Shown: in pieces, positions 25,757 through 35,585 of the stretch
Layout: each line of letters starts with the position of its first letter
Position numbering within the stretch: the stretch's first letter is position 1
Assembly: GCF_013004695.1 (NCBI RefSeq)
Contig: NZ_JABEMG010000004.1
Span: 17,397 to 81,396 of the forward strand
Origin: Promicromonospora citrea
GTDB taxonomy: Bacteria > Actinomycetota > Actinomycetes > Actinomycetales > Cellulomonadaceae
Direction: 5' to 3'
Length of the DNA: 64,000 bases
Made by a program: the position numbers and the translations under genes
Notes under the pieces: model-generated
Databases searched by the model: none
What the model saw: only the letters and a program-made list of their open reading frames with translations
What the model was told of the DNA's origin: nothing

Positions 25757-26820
25757 CGGACACCGTCCGCGGGCCGGAGGATCCATCGCTGCAGGACGGT
25801 CAGCAGCACGATGATGACGAACAGGACGAACGCGATCGCGGCGCCCTGCCCCCACTCCTGCGACAGGAACGCCGACTGGTAGCTGAGGTATGCGGGCGTG
25901 AGCGTCGTCTTGCCCGGGCCGCCCTGCGTGCCGGTGTAGATCTGGTCGAACACCTGCCAGCAGCCGATGAGGCCGAGCGTCAGCACCGTGAAGAGGGTCG
26001 GCCGGAGCTGGGGGAGCGTGATGCGCCAGAAACGCTGCCACGCGTTCGCGCCGTCGACCATCGCGGCCTCCTCGACCTCCGGCGTGATGTTCTGCAGCCC
26101 GGCGAGGAACAGGAGCATGAACGTGCCGCTGGTGGTGAAGACCGCCATGAGCACGAACGCCGACATGGCGACCGACGGCCCGGCGAGCCAGTCCCACCAC
26201 GTGAGGCCGAGGAACCCGTGGCCGGTCAGGAGTTGGGGCCCGGTGTCCACGCCGAGCGTGCGCAGGAGGTTGTGCAGCACGCCGCTCGGCTCGTTGAACC
26301 AGTTGGGCCCCGCGATGCCGAGGCGCGCCAGGACCGTGTTGACCACGCCCGAGGTCGAGAAGAGGAACAGCCACAGCACCGTGATGGCCACGGAGCTCGT
26401 GACCGAGGGGAAGTAGAACGCCGTGCGGAAGATGCCGCGCCCCCGCAGCACCGCGCGGTTCACCAGCACCGCCAGGAACAGGGCGAGGGCCGTCTGCAGC
26501 GGGACCACGAGCAGCACGTACCAGGCGTTGTTCCGCAGTGCGACGCCGAAGTCACGCTCGGCCAGCCCGCCGCCCGTGGTGACGGCGACGTAGTTGTCGA
26601 ACCCCACGAACCCGACCTCCGACGAGAGCGGGCTGCCGCGCCCCGACCAGTCCGAGAAGCTGACCCACAGCGCCATGAGCACCGGGACGAGCAGGAACAC
26701 GCCGAGGATCACCAGCACGGGCAGGGTGAAGATCCAGCCCGCCACGGCCTCGCCGCGACGCAGACCTGGCCTGCGGCCCCGGCCGGCGCCACGAGCCGAG
26801 GCGAGAGCGGACATGCTCAT
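25753..26820 (-). CDS. ABC transporter permease (debranching operon, first)
   Basis: 355 residues, MalF-like, with an Arg-rich start and about six membrane segments; the EAA loop is EEAAMVDGANAWQRFWRITLP. The ATG at 26820 overlaps the binding-protein stop. A region around residues 170-215 (GVVNTVLARLGIAGPNWF and following) is a longer periplasmic loop than in its counterparts in the window. Confidence 0.87.
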   Translation of the reverse strand: MSMSALASARGAGRGRRPGLRRGEAVAGWIFTLPVLVILGVFLLVPVLMALWVSFSDWSGRGSPLSSEVGFVGFDNYVAVTTGGGLAERDFGVALRNNAWYVLLVVPLQTALALFLAVLVNRAVLRGRGIFRTAFYFPSVTSSVAITVLWLFLFSTSGVVNTVLARLGIAGPNWFNEPSGVLHNLLRTLGVDTGPQLLTGHGFLGLTWWDWLAGPSVAMSAFVLMAVFTTSGTFMLLFLAGLQNITPEVEEAAMVDGANAWQRFWRITLPQLRPTLFTVLTLGLIGCWQVFDQIYTGTQGGPGKTTLTPAYLSYQSAFLSQEWGQGAAIAFVLFVIIVLLTVLQRWILRPADGVR

Positions 26821-28076
26821 TCCGCGATGGCCTCGAGGTTCGACTGGGCGGTGCCCAGGATCGCCGCGACATCGCCCGACTCGAGCGACTCGAGCTGCGC
26901 GTTGAGATCGGTGACGACGTCCGTGGCACCGGCCCAGGTGGGCGGGAACTGCGCGTACTGTGCGCCGTCGAGGAAGGCCGTGAGGTCCGGGTTGGCCTCG
27001 GTCCAGTCGGCCGCGGCCGACTCGATGGACGGCATGGGGCCGAACGCCTCGGAGAACGCGAGCTGCTGCTCCGTGCTGGTGAGGTGCTCCACGAGGCTCA
27101 GCGCTGCCTGCTGGTTCGGGCTGTCGGCCGCCATGCCCCAGCAGTTCGTGAACTGGAGCGTGCCGGGCCCGGCCGGGCCGGCGGGCAGCTCGGCGACGGT
27201 GAACTCCACGTCGGGGAAGTCGTTGTCCAGCGCGCCGGTGACCCAGTTGCCCTCGATCACCATGGCCGCCAGTCCCTTGCCGAGCGCCTCGCCGCCCCAG
27301 CCGGCGCCGAGGTCCGCGGCGTAGGCGAAGGTGCCGTCCTGCAGGTGGCCCTGGACGTACTCGAGACCCTCGACGCTGCCGTCGCTGTCGGCAACGGGCT
27401 CGCCGTCGACGACCAGCCCGCCGCCCGCCTGTGCCATGAAGGTGCCGACCCGCTGGTACTCGGCACCGAAGGCCAGACCGGCCCGGTCGTCGGTGGTGAG
27501 CTCCTGCGCGACCTGGGACAGCTCGTCCCAGGTCGTAGGCACGTCGTCGTCCGTCAGACCGGCGGCCGCCCAGAGCTCGTCGTTGATGACGAGGGCGAGG
27601 GTCGAGAAGTCCTTGGGTGCGCAGTAGAACGTGTCGTCGACCGTGAAGTTCTCCACGAGGGACGCGTAGAAGTCGTCCTTGTTCTCCAGCAGGTCGCCGT
27701 ACGCCTGGAGGGAGCCGTTGTCGGCGTACCCGGCGAGCGCCTCGGGTGCGAGGTAGAACAGGTCGGGCGGCGACCCGGCGGCGAAGCCCTGCGAGAGCTG
27801 TTGCGGCAGGTCGTTCGCGACCTGGACCTCTGCCTCGACGCCGGACTCCTGCGACCACGCGTCCACCGCCGCGGTGACCGCGTCCGTCTCCGCGTCGCCG
27901 GACGAACCGATGAGCACCGTGAGCGCGTCGTCGGAGCTCGTGAGCTCCGTGCCGCCCGAGGAGGCGCCGCCGGCCGGCTCGTCGAAGCCGGTGCCGCCGC
28001 ACGCGGTGAGGGCCAGCGCGCCGGCAGCCAGGAGCGCGCCGGCGCCGGCGAGCCTGTGGTGGGAGGGCCGTGTCAT
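26817..28076 (-). CDS. ABC transporter sugar-binding lipoprotein (debranching operon)
   Basis: 419 residues. Lipobox LTAC with Cys26 as the anchor. Family 1 solute-binding fold, with the mature domain from about residue 45. The ATG at 28076 is preceded by AAAGGAG on the - strand, so longer in-frame starts are rejected. First gene of the operon; promoter and operator are recognisable just upstream, and the divergent gene encodes a LacI-type protein. Confidence 0.9.
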   Translation of the reverse strand: MTRPSHHRLAGAGALLAAGALALTACGGTGFDEPAGGASSGGTELTSSDDALTVLIGSSGDAETDAVTAAVDAWSQESGVEAEVQVANDLPQQLSQGFAAGSPPDLFYLAPEALAGYADNGSLQAYGDLLENKDDFYASLVENFTVDDTFYCAPKDFSTLALVINDELWAAAGLTDDDVPTTWDELSQVAQELTTDDRAGLAFGAEYQRVGTFMAQAGGGLVVDGEPVADSDGSVEGLEYVQGHLQDGTFAYAADLGAGWGGEALGKGLAAMVIEGNWVTGALDNDFPDVEFTVAELPAGPAGPGTLQFTNCWGMAADSPNQQAALSLVEHLTSTEQQLAFSEAFGPMPSIESAAADWTEANPDLTAFLDGAQYAQFPPTWAGATDVVTDLNAQLESLESGDVAAILGTAQSNLEAIAE

Positions 28077-28117
28077 GTCTCTTCTCCTTTGACGAGCCAC
28101 GGGGTGGGCGAACCGAT

Positions 28118-28173
28118 TTTGAACGATCAAATTCTGTGCCACGAGCGTAAGGAGCGTGCGACGGTGGTGTCAA
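28118..28173 (-). promoter_or_regulatory. Promoter and LacI-type operator of the debranching operon
   Basis: On the - strand TTGACA (28173-28168) and TACGCT (28149-28144) are 18 bp apart, a strong promoter. Just past the predicted start site lies TTTGAACGATCAAA (28118-28131), an inverted repeat TTTGA/TCAAA around a central CG, typical of LacI-family sites. The adjacent divergent LacI-type protein is the likely ligand. Confidence 0.7.
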
Positions 28174-28235
28174 GACGAACGGCGCGCGGCGGCGCGGACC
28201 TAGGATGACGTGCCGGGACGGACGGGAGGAGCACG

Positions 28236-29267
28236 ATGGCGAAGGCCCCGACGGTACAGGACGTCGCTCGAGCGGCCGGTGTGTCCCGGCAGACGGTGTC
28301 GAACGTGCTGAACGCCCCCGACATCGTGCGTGAGCCCACCCGCGAGCGCGTGCAGGCCGCCATCGTCGAGCTGGGCTACCGCCCGCACGCCGCCGCACGC
28401 AGGCTGCGCACACGGCGCAGCTCCACGATCGGCGTCCGCCTGGACCCGTACGCGGGCGGGATCTCCGGGGTGGTGCTGGACCGCTTCGTCCACGCGCTCA
28501 CCGAGCGCGCGGGCGACCGCGGCATGCGCGTGCTCCTGTACGCCGCGCGCACGCCCGGCGAGGAGATCGACCGCATCGGCGACCTCGTCGACGGCGGCGA
28601 GATCGACGCCGTCGTCCTGACAGGCACCTCCCACGAGGACACGCGCACCGCCTGGCTTCAGGACCGCGCCGTGCCCTTCGTCGCCTTCGGCCGCCCCTGG
28701 CGCTCCGGTGACGGTGCGCGACCGGCCCACGCGTGGGCCGACGTCGACGGTGCGGCCGGCACGCGCGCGGCCACACGGCACCTGCTCGGCACGGCAGGGT
28801 CGAGGATCGCGTTCCTCGGCTGGCCGACGGGCTCCGGGACGGGCGACGACCGCGCCCGCGGCTGGCTCGAGGCGATGGCCGACGCCGGAGCGGAGGGACC
28901 GCGCTGGCACACCGAGGAGAGCCTCGGCCTGGCGAGGGAGCTGACCGCTGCCGCGCTGGCCGAGGACCCGGGCGTCGACGGGATCGTCTGCGTGAGCGAC
29001 TCCCTCGCGATCGGCGCGCACCTCGCGGCGACCGGGCTGGGCCGCCCGGAGCTGCCCGTCGTCGGGTTCGACAACACCCCCGCTGCCGAGGCGCTCGGGC
29101 TGAGCAGCGTCGAGCAGCTCCCGGAGCAGGTGGCGGCGGGGGTGCTGGACCTCCTCATGGGTCCGACGGGCAGCGCCGTCGTGCACCGGAGCCCGCAGGA
29201 CGATCCCGCGTACGTGCTCGTCGAGCCGCGCCTGGTCGTGCGTGCGCCCGCGGATCCCGTGGGCTGA
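28236..29267 (+). CDS. LacI-family regulator (debranching operon)
   Basis: 343 residues. HTH TVQDVARAAGVSRQTVSNVLN and the hinge LGYRPHAAARRLRTRRSS are canonical, followed by the sugar-sensing domain. Divergent from the importer operon with the operator at 28118-28131 between them, it most likely represses that operon in the absence of an imported oligosaccharide. ATG at 28236 follows GGGAGGAG. Confidence 0.9.
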   Translation: MAKAPTVQDVARAAGVSRQTVSNVLNAPDIVREPTRERVQAAIVELGYRPHAAARRLRTRRSSTIGVRLDPYAGGISGVVLDRFVHALTERAGDRGMRVLLYAARTPGEEIDRIGDLVDGGEIDAVVLTGTSHEDTRTAWLQDRAVPFVAFGRPWRSGDGARPAHAWADVDGAAGTRAATRHLLGTAGSRIAFLGWPTGSGTGDDRARGWLEAMADAGAEGPRWHTEESLGLARELTAAALAEDPGVDGIVCVSDSLAIGAHLAATGLGRPELPVVGFDNTPAAEALGLSSVEQLPEQVAAGVLDLLMGPTGSAVVHRSPQDDPAYVLVEPRLVVRAPADPVG

Positions 29268-29281
29268 CCGTCAGCCGGTCG

Positions 29282-32496
<3,215 letters not shown>

Positions 32497-32533
32497 GCTC
32501 CATCTGACACCGCAGCACGCCTCGTTGTGACTG

Positions 32534-32577
32534 GTCAGAGCTGTGACAAGTCAGACGTGTGAGATGTCAGACGGCCT
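32534..32577. repeat. Three GTCAGA boxes with exact 16-bp spacing
   Basis: GTCAGA occurs at 32534, 32550 and 32566. The first two units are followed by TGTGA at similar offsets. It occupies the gap between the heme oxygenase 3' end and the flavoprotein start. May bind a regulator for the flavoprotein on the - strand or be a slippage product. Confidence 0.55.
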
Positions 32578-33241
32578 GTGCGTTCCCGCAGTGGATCGCG
32601 GCGAGCTCGCCGAACACCGCGCGGTTCAGCCGGAACGCGAGGTGCACCTCGTCCAGCGTCGTCGCCACCTCGGTCTCGTCGAGCCCCAGGCCGTCCAGCG
32701 CCGCCCGGTAGGCGTCCTTGAACACCTTCACCTTGGGGATGTCGGGGAACGTGTAGAACGCCACGCCCTCCTCGCCCAGGCCGTAGTGCTGCTTCATCAT
32801 GCGCTTGACGATCTGCCCGCCCGACAGGTCACCCAGGTACCGCGTGTACGAGTGCGCGGCGTAGTGGGGCAGGCTGCTGCCGACCTCCCGCACGTGGTCG
32901 GCGTACGCGCGCGTCGCGGGCAGGATCCGGATCTCCGCACGCCAGCCCGGGCCGTACAGGTAGGCCAGGTCGCGCTCGATCGCCGGCACGCGGGTCAGCT
33001 CCTCGAAGACGAGAGACGTGGCGCGGTCGTCGCCCGCCAGGGCGGCGCTCGCGGCCTCCAGCGCCTCGTAGACGACGAGGAGCTGGGCGGACAGGTCGGC
33101 GTAGGCGGCGCGGTCGAGCGCCCCGGACAGGAGCTCCTCGACGAACTGCTCGGAGTTGGCCTCGCCGTGCGCGGCGCGGGTGCCCTCGCGCAGCACGACG
33201 GACAAGGGGGCGGGGGCGAGGTCCTCGGCAGGCAGGCTCAC
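32567..33241 (-). CDS. hmuO: Heme oxygenase (biliverdin-producing)
   Basis: 224 residues. The proximal His lies in EGTRAAHGEANSEQF and the distal helix shows HSYTRYLGDLSGGQ, both hallmarks of HmuO/HO-1 enzymes. It opens heme to biliverdin, CO and iron, allowing heme to serve as an iron source. The GTG at 33241 is placed by the strong GGAGGAG site; upstream in-frame ATGs are rejected. An iron-box palindrome at 33351-33369 overlaps the promoter, so it is probably induced in iron starvation. Confidence 0.9.
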   Translation of the reverse strand: MSLPAEDLAPAPLSVVLREGTRAAHGEANSEQFVEELLSGALDRAAYADLSAQLLVVYEALEAASAALAGDDRATSLVFEELTRVPAIERDLAYLYGPGWRAEIRILPATRAYADHVREVGSSLPHYAAHSYTRYLGDLSGGQIVKRMMKQHYGLGEEGVAFYTFPDIPKVKVFKDAYRAALDGLGLDETEVATTLDEVHLAFRLNRAVFGELAAIHCGNAQAV

Positions 33242-33338
33242 GTGTTCTCCTCCGGCGTTGCTGTTCCGGTGCTGTGTGTTCGGGCGGTGTGCGTCCGTGT
33301 CTTCCTGCATCGTGCTGACGCGGTGTCATCACGTCAGG

Positions 33339-33369
33339 AGCGTACCAAGGTCAGGTTAGGTCCACCTAA
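33339..33369 (-). promoter_or_regulatory. DtxR/IdeR-type iron box and promoter of heme oxygenase
   Basis: TCAGGTTAGGTCCACCTAA at 33351-33369 matches the consensus TTAGGTTAGGCTAACCTAA at 15 of 19 positions. On the - strand TACGCT (33344-33339) is a good -10 with the box covering the -35 area, an arrangement expected for iron-dependent repression. The divergent hydrolase might be controlled too. Confidence 0.75.
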
Positions 33370-33452
33370 GTTCTTCACCTGATCTTCTCGCGCGAGGTGC
33401 ACGCAGGCCCGGCGGCGCCGGGATGTCAGAGGCGGTCGTTAGCGTCGGTGCC

Positions 33453-34316
33453 ATGGTTGATGTGCGTCCCGAGCCTGTGATCGATCTGCCCGAGCCCGTC
33501 CTCGTCGACCTCCCGGGTCCGGCGCGGGCGGCGACGTACGTGCTGGGTCCCGACGACGGCGACGCCGTCGTGCTCTGCCACGGCACGCCGTGGTCGGCGC
33601 GGGTGTGGGCGCCGGTGGCGTACGCCCTGAGCCGGACGTACCGCGTGTTCCTGTGGGACATGCCGGGCTACGGCGCCTCGCCGCAGGACGCCGCCGTCCC
33701 CGTCGACCTCGTCGCGCAGCGTGAGCGGTTCGCCGCGCTCCTGCGGCACTGGTCGCTCGAGCGGCCGCACGTCGTCGCCCACGACGTCGGTGGCGCCGTG
33801 GCGCTCGGCGCGCACCTCTTCGAGGGCGTCGACGTCGCAAGCCTGTTCCTCCTCGACGTCGTGACCCTGGACCCGTGGGGGTCGCCGTTCTTCCGGCTCG
33901 TCGCCGAGCACGAGCAGGTGTTCGCCGCCCTGCCCGACGCGCTGCACACGGCGCTCGTGCGCGAGTACATCGCCGGTGCGGCGAACGGGCGGCTCGACGC
34001 TGCGACGGTCGACCGGCTCGTCGGGCCGTGGACGGGCGACGCGGGGCGGGCGGCCTTCTACCGGCAGATCGCCCAGCTCTCGCCCGAGCACACCCGGCCG
34101 ATCGTGCGCCGCCTCGAGCAGGTGCGGTGCCCCGTGCGGGTCGGGTGGGGCACCGACGACCCGTGGATCCCGGCCGAGCAGGCCGAGCGCCTGCGCGATG
34201 CCCTCCCCGGCGAGGCCGAGGTCGTGCGCTTCGGGGGGTCGGGTCACCTCGTCCCGGTGGAGGACGCCGACGCGGTGGCCGGCGCCCTGCACGCGTGGCT
34301 CGCCGGGTCGCGCTGA
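33453..34316 (+). CDS. Alpha/beta hydrolase
   Basis: 287 residues. The oxyanion segment LCHGTPWSARVW, the position of the nucleophile elbow AHDVGGAVAL and the final GSGHLVP (catalytic His) follow the fold's order. The elbow is D-V-G, with Asp as the potential nucleophile, as in haloalkane dehalogenases and epoxide hydrolases. TAGCGT (33440-33445) lies 7 nt before the ATG at 33453, indicating a leaderless mRNA. Substrate unknown. Confidence 0.8.
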   Translation: MVDVRPEPVIDLPEPVLVDLPGPARAATYVLGPDDGDAVVLCHGTPWSARVWAPVAYALSRTYRVFLWDMPGYGASPQDAAVPVDLVAQRERFAALLRHWSLERPHVVAHDVGGAVALGAHLFEGVDVASLFLLDVVTLDPWGSPFFRLVAEHEQVFAALPDALHTALVREYIAGAANGRLDAATVDRLVGPWTGDAGRAAFYRQIAQLSPEHTRPIVRRLEQVRCPVRVGWGTDDPWIPAEQAERLRDALPGEAEVVRFGGSGHLVPVEDADAVAGALHAWLAGSR

Positions 34317-34455
34317 GGTGACACCAGTGTAGTTCGTTGGTGCTGTGGCGGGTCGTTTGATGCATGGGTACGTTGCTTGAGGCCGGGAAATTTCACCCGG
34401 TCCGCGCAGGGGGCGGCATCACGGCACGCCTCCGCGTGCAGACGGGGAGCGAGCC

Positions 34456-35001
34456 ATGACTGAGAACTACGGGCAGTCTGAGCAGTTCGAGGGGTCTGAG
34501 CAGGCTGAGCAGGAGGAGGACCGGTACGGGCAGGAGCCGACGACGCAGTCCGGCTCCGGCACGAACGCCGTCGAGGGGGACGGTGGGGGCGGGTTCGGGC
34601 AGTCCGAGTCGTCGGGCGGTTTCTCGTCCAGCCAGGGGAGTGCGTCGAGTGAGGGTGGCTCGTCCGGCGGGGGTGGCGACTTGGGGCAGGGCGGTGCGTT
34701 CGAGGGTGCTTCGTCGAGGCAGGGTGCTTCGTCGGGTCAGGGTGATGCGTGGGGTCAGAGTGATGCGTCGGGGCAGGACGACCCGTACGGCACCCAGGGG
34801 TCCGCCGGCGGGGAGCAGTCCTACGGCCGGGGTGAGCCGGCCAGCGAGGGCGAGACGTACACGCAGGGGGCCGAGTCCGAGGGGCGGTCCTCCGGTGGCG
34901 AGTCCGCGGGCCGGTTCGGCGAGACGCCCGGCGGTGACGGTTCGCAGGACGAGGGCGCCGAGCAGGGGTCCGGGAATCAGTCCGAGCAGGGGTGGGGCTG
35001 A
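34456..35001 (+). CDS. Low-complexity acidic Gly/Ser/Gln/Glu-rich protein, probably disordered
   Basis: 181 residues, almost wholly G, S, Q, E, D and A, with no hydrophobic core, signal peptide or Cys. A short iterated segment (about residues 82-115) repeats units such as GASSRQ and GQSDASGQ. A good ribosome site (GGGGAG) precedes the ATG. The composition recalls hydrophilins or prion-like proteins that protect cells during drying or form condensates. A weak stress-sigma promoter (GTTC-N14-GGGTCG, about 34330-34355) may lie upstream. It belongs to no family I recognise; codon use fits a real gene. Confidence 0.7.
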   Translation: MTENYGQSEQFEGSEQAEQEEDRYGQEPTTQSGSGTNAVEGDGGGGFGQSESSGGFSSSQGSASSEGGSSGGGGDLGQGGAFEGASSRQGASSGQGDAWGQSDASGQDDPYGTQGSAGGEQSYGRGEPASEGETYTQGAESEGRSSGGESAGRFGETPGGDGSQDEGAEQGSGNQSEQGWG

Positions 35002-35087
35002 GCCGCACCGGCGGTTCGACGTCCGACCCGGCGGGGTCTCGGCCAGAGGGCCGGGACCCCGCCGGTGCGTGGTGGGTCGAGGCTCTT

Positions 35088-35240
35088 GCTGGGTGCTGGG
35101 TGCTGGGTGCTGGGTGCTGGGTGCTGGGTGCTGGGGGGCTGTGATGGCGTGCTGCGTGCTGCGTGCTGCGTGCTGCGTGCTGCGTGCTGTGGTGGCGTGG
35201 TGGCGCGCTGCGGGCTGCGGGCTGCGAGCTGCGTGCTGGC
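35088..35240 (+). repeat. Heptamer tandem array with G-quadruplex potential
   Basis: GCTGGGT is repeated six times at 35088-35129, then GCTGGGG; GCTGCGT is repeated five times at 35151-35185; related heptamers GCTGCGG, GCTGCGA and GCTGCGT fill 35207-35234. The first block reads GGG-N4-GGG at least six times, a classic four-plus-run G-quadruplex motif on the + strand. Arrays like this slip in copy number. Confidence 0.9.
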
Positions 35241-35264
35241 GTGTCGAGGTGTCGAGGTGTCGAG
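35241..35264 (+). repeat. Octamer repeat (three copies)
   Basis: GTGTCGAG is repeated three times without change. It directly follows the heptamer array. Confidence 0.9.
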
Positions 35265-35333
35265 GGTGCGGCACGCGCTTGGCGGACGTGCCAGGCGCGC
35301 GTCGAGCGGCAGCGGCGTCGTCCGGCCGTGACG

Positions 35334-35375
35334 CGGAAGCCGTGGCTCGGAAGCCGTGGCGCGGAAGCCGTGGCG
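35334..35375 (+). repeat. 14-bp repeat (three copies)
   Basis: CGGAAGCCGTGGCT/G is repeated three times with one base difference, and a degenerate fourth start follows. Fourth distinct repeat type in less than 300 bp. Confidence 0.9.
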
Positions 35376-35421
35376 CGGAAAGTGGTGGCGGTCGGCTCAG
35401 GCCGGGCATAGCGTGGTGCGC

Positions 35422-35582
35422 GGCGAGCGCGAGGCGTGACGACCCTCGGCCCGAAGAAGCGGGCGAGCGCTGCGCCCGCGCGTGCGGCGTACCGACGAGA
35501 GGCCGGGTCTCCCGGCGAAGGAGTGGTGGCACAGCGACCTGGCCCCCGCCCGCTCCTCCAGGGCTTCCGCTCTGCAGGAGGA
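35422..35582 (+). promoter_or_regulatory. Candidate translational T-box riboswitch
   Basis: The leader of the aspartyl-tRNA synthetase gene can fold as follows. A stem III-like hairpin pairs 35502-35507 with 35511-35516. Helix A1 pairs AGGAGTGG (35519-35526) with CCGCTCCT (35550-35557), including one U-G. A 7-nt bulge TGGCACA (35527-35533) matches the T-box UGGNACC at 6 of 7, and helix A2 pairs GCG (35534-35536) with CGC (35547-35549). The alternative hairpin TCCTCC (35554-35559) with GGAGGA (35577-35582) hides the ribosome site and excludes A1. UGGC would fit tRNA with discriminator G, as in tRNA-Asp and tRNA-Asn. GAC triplets at 35438-35443 and 35494-35496 could be the specifier; stem I is not certain. 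Confidence 0.6.
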
Positions 35583-35585
35583 ATG

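Larger units (their letters stand above)
35002..35421 (+). other. Gene-free region of short tandem repeats
   Basis: No supported gene. The stretch is filled by the heptamer array, the octamer and the 14-mer tandem repeats, each listed separately. A -10 box TAGCGT at 35409-35414 near the end would start the leader of the synthetase gene. Confidence 0.6.

Noticed and set aside
35088..35375. CRISPR array
   Set aside because: Units of 7, 8 and 14 bp follow each other without spacers; no cas genes nearby.
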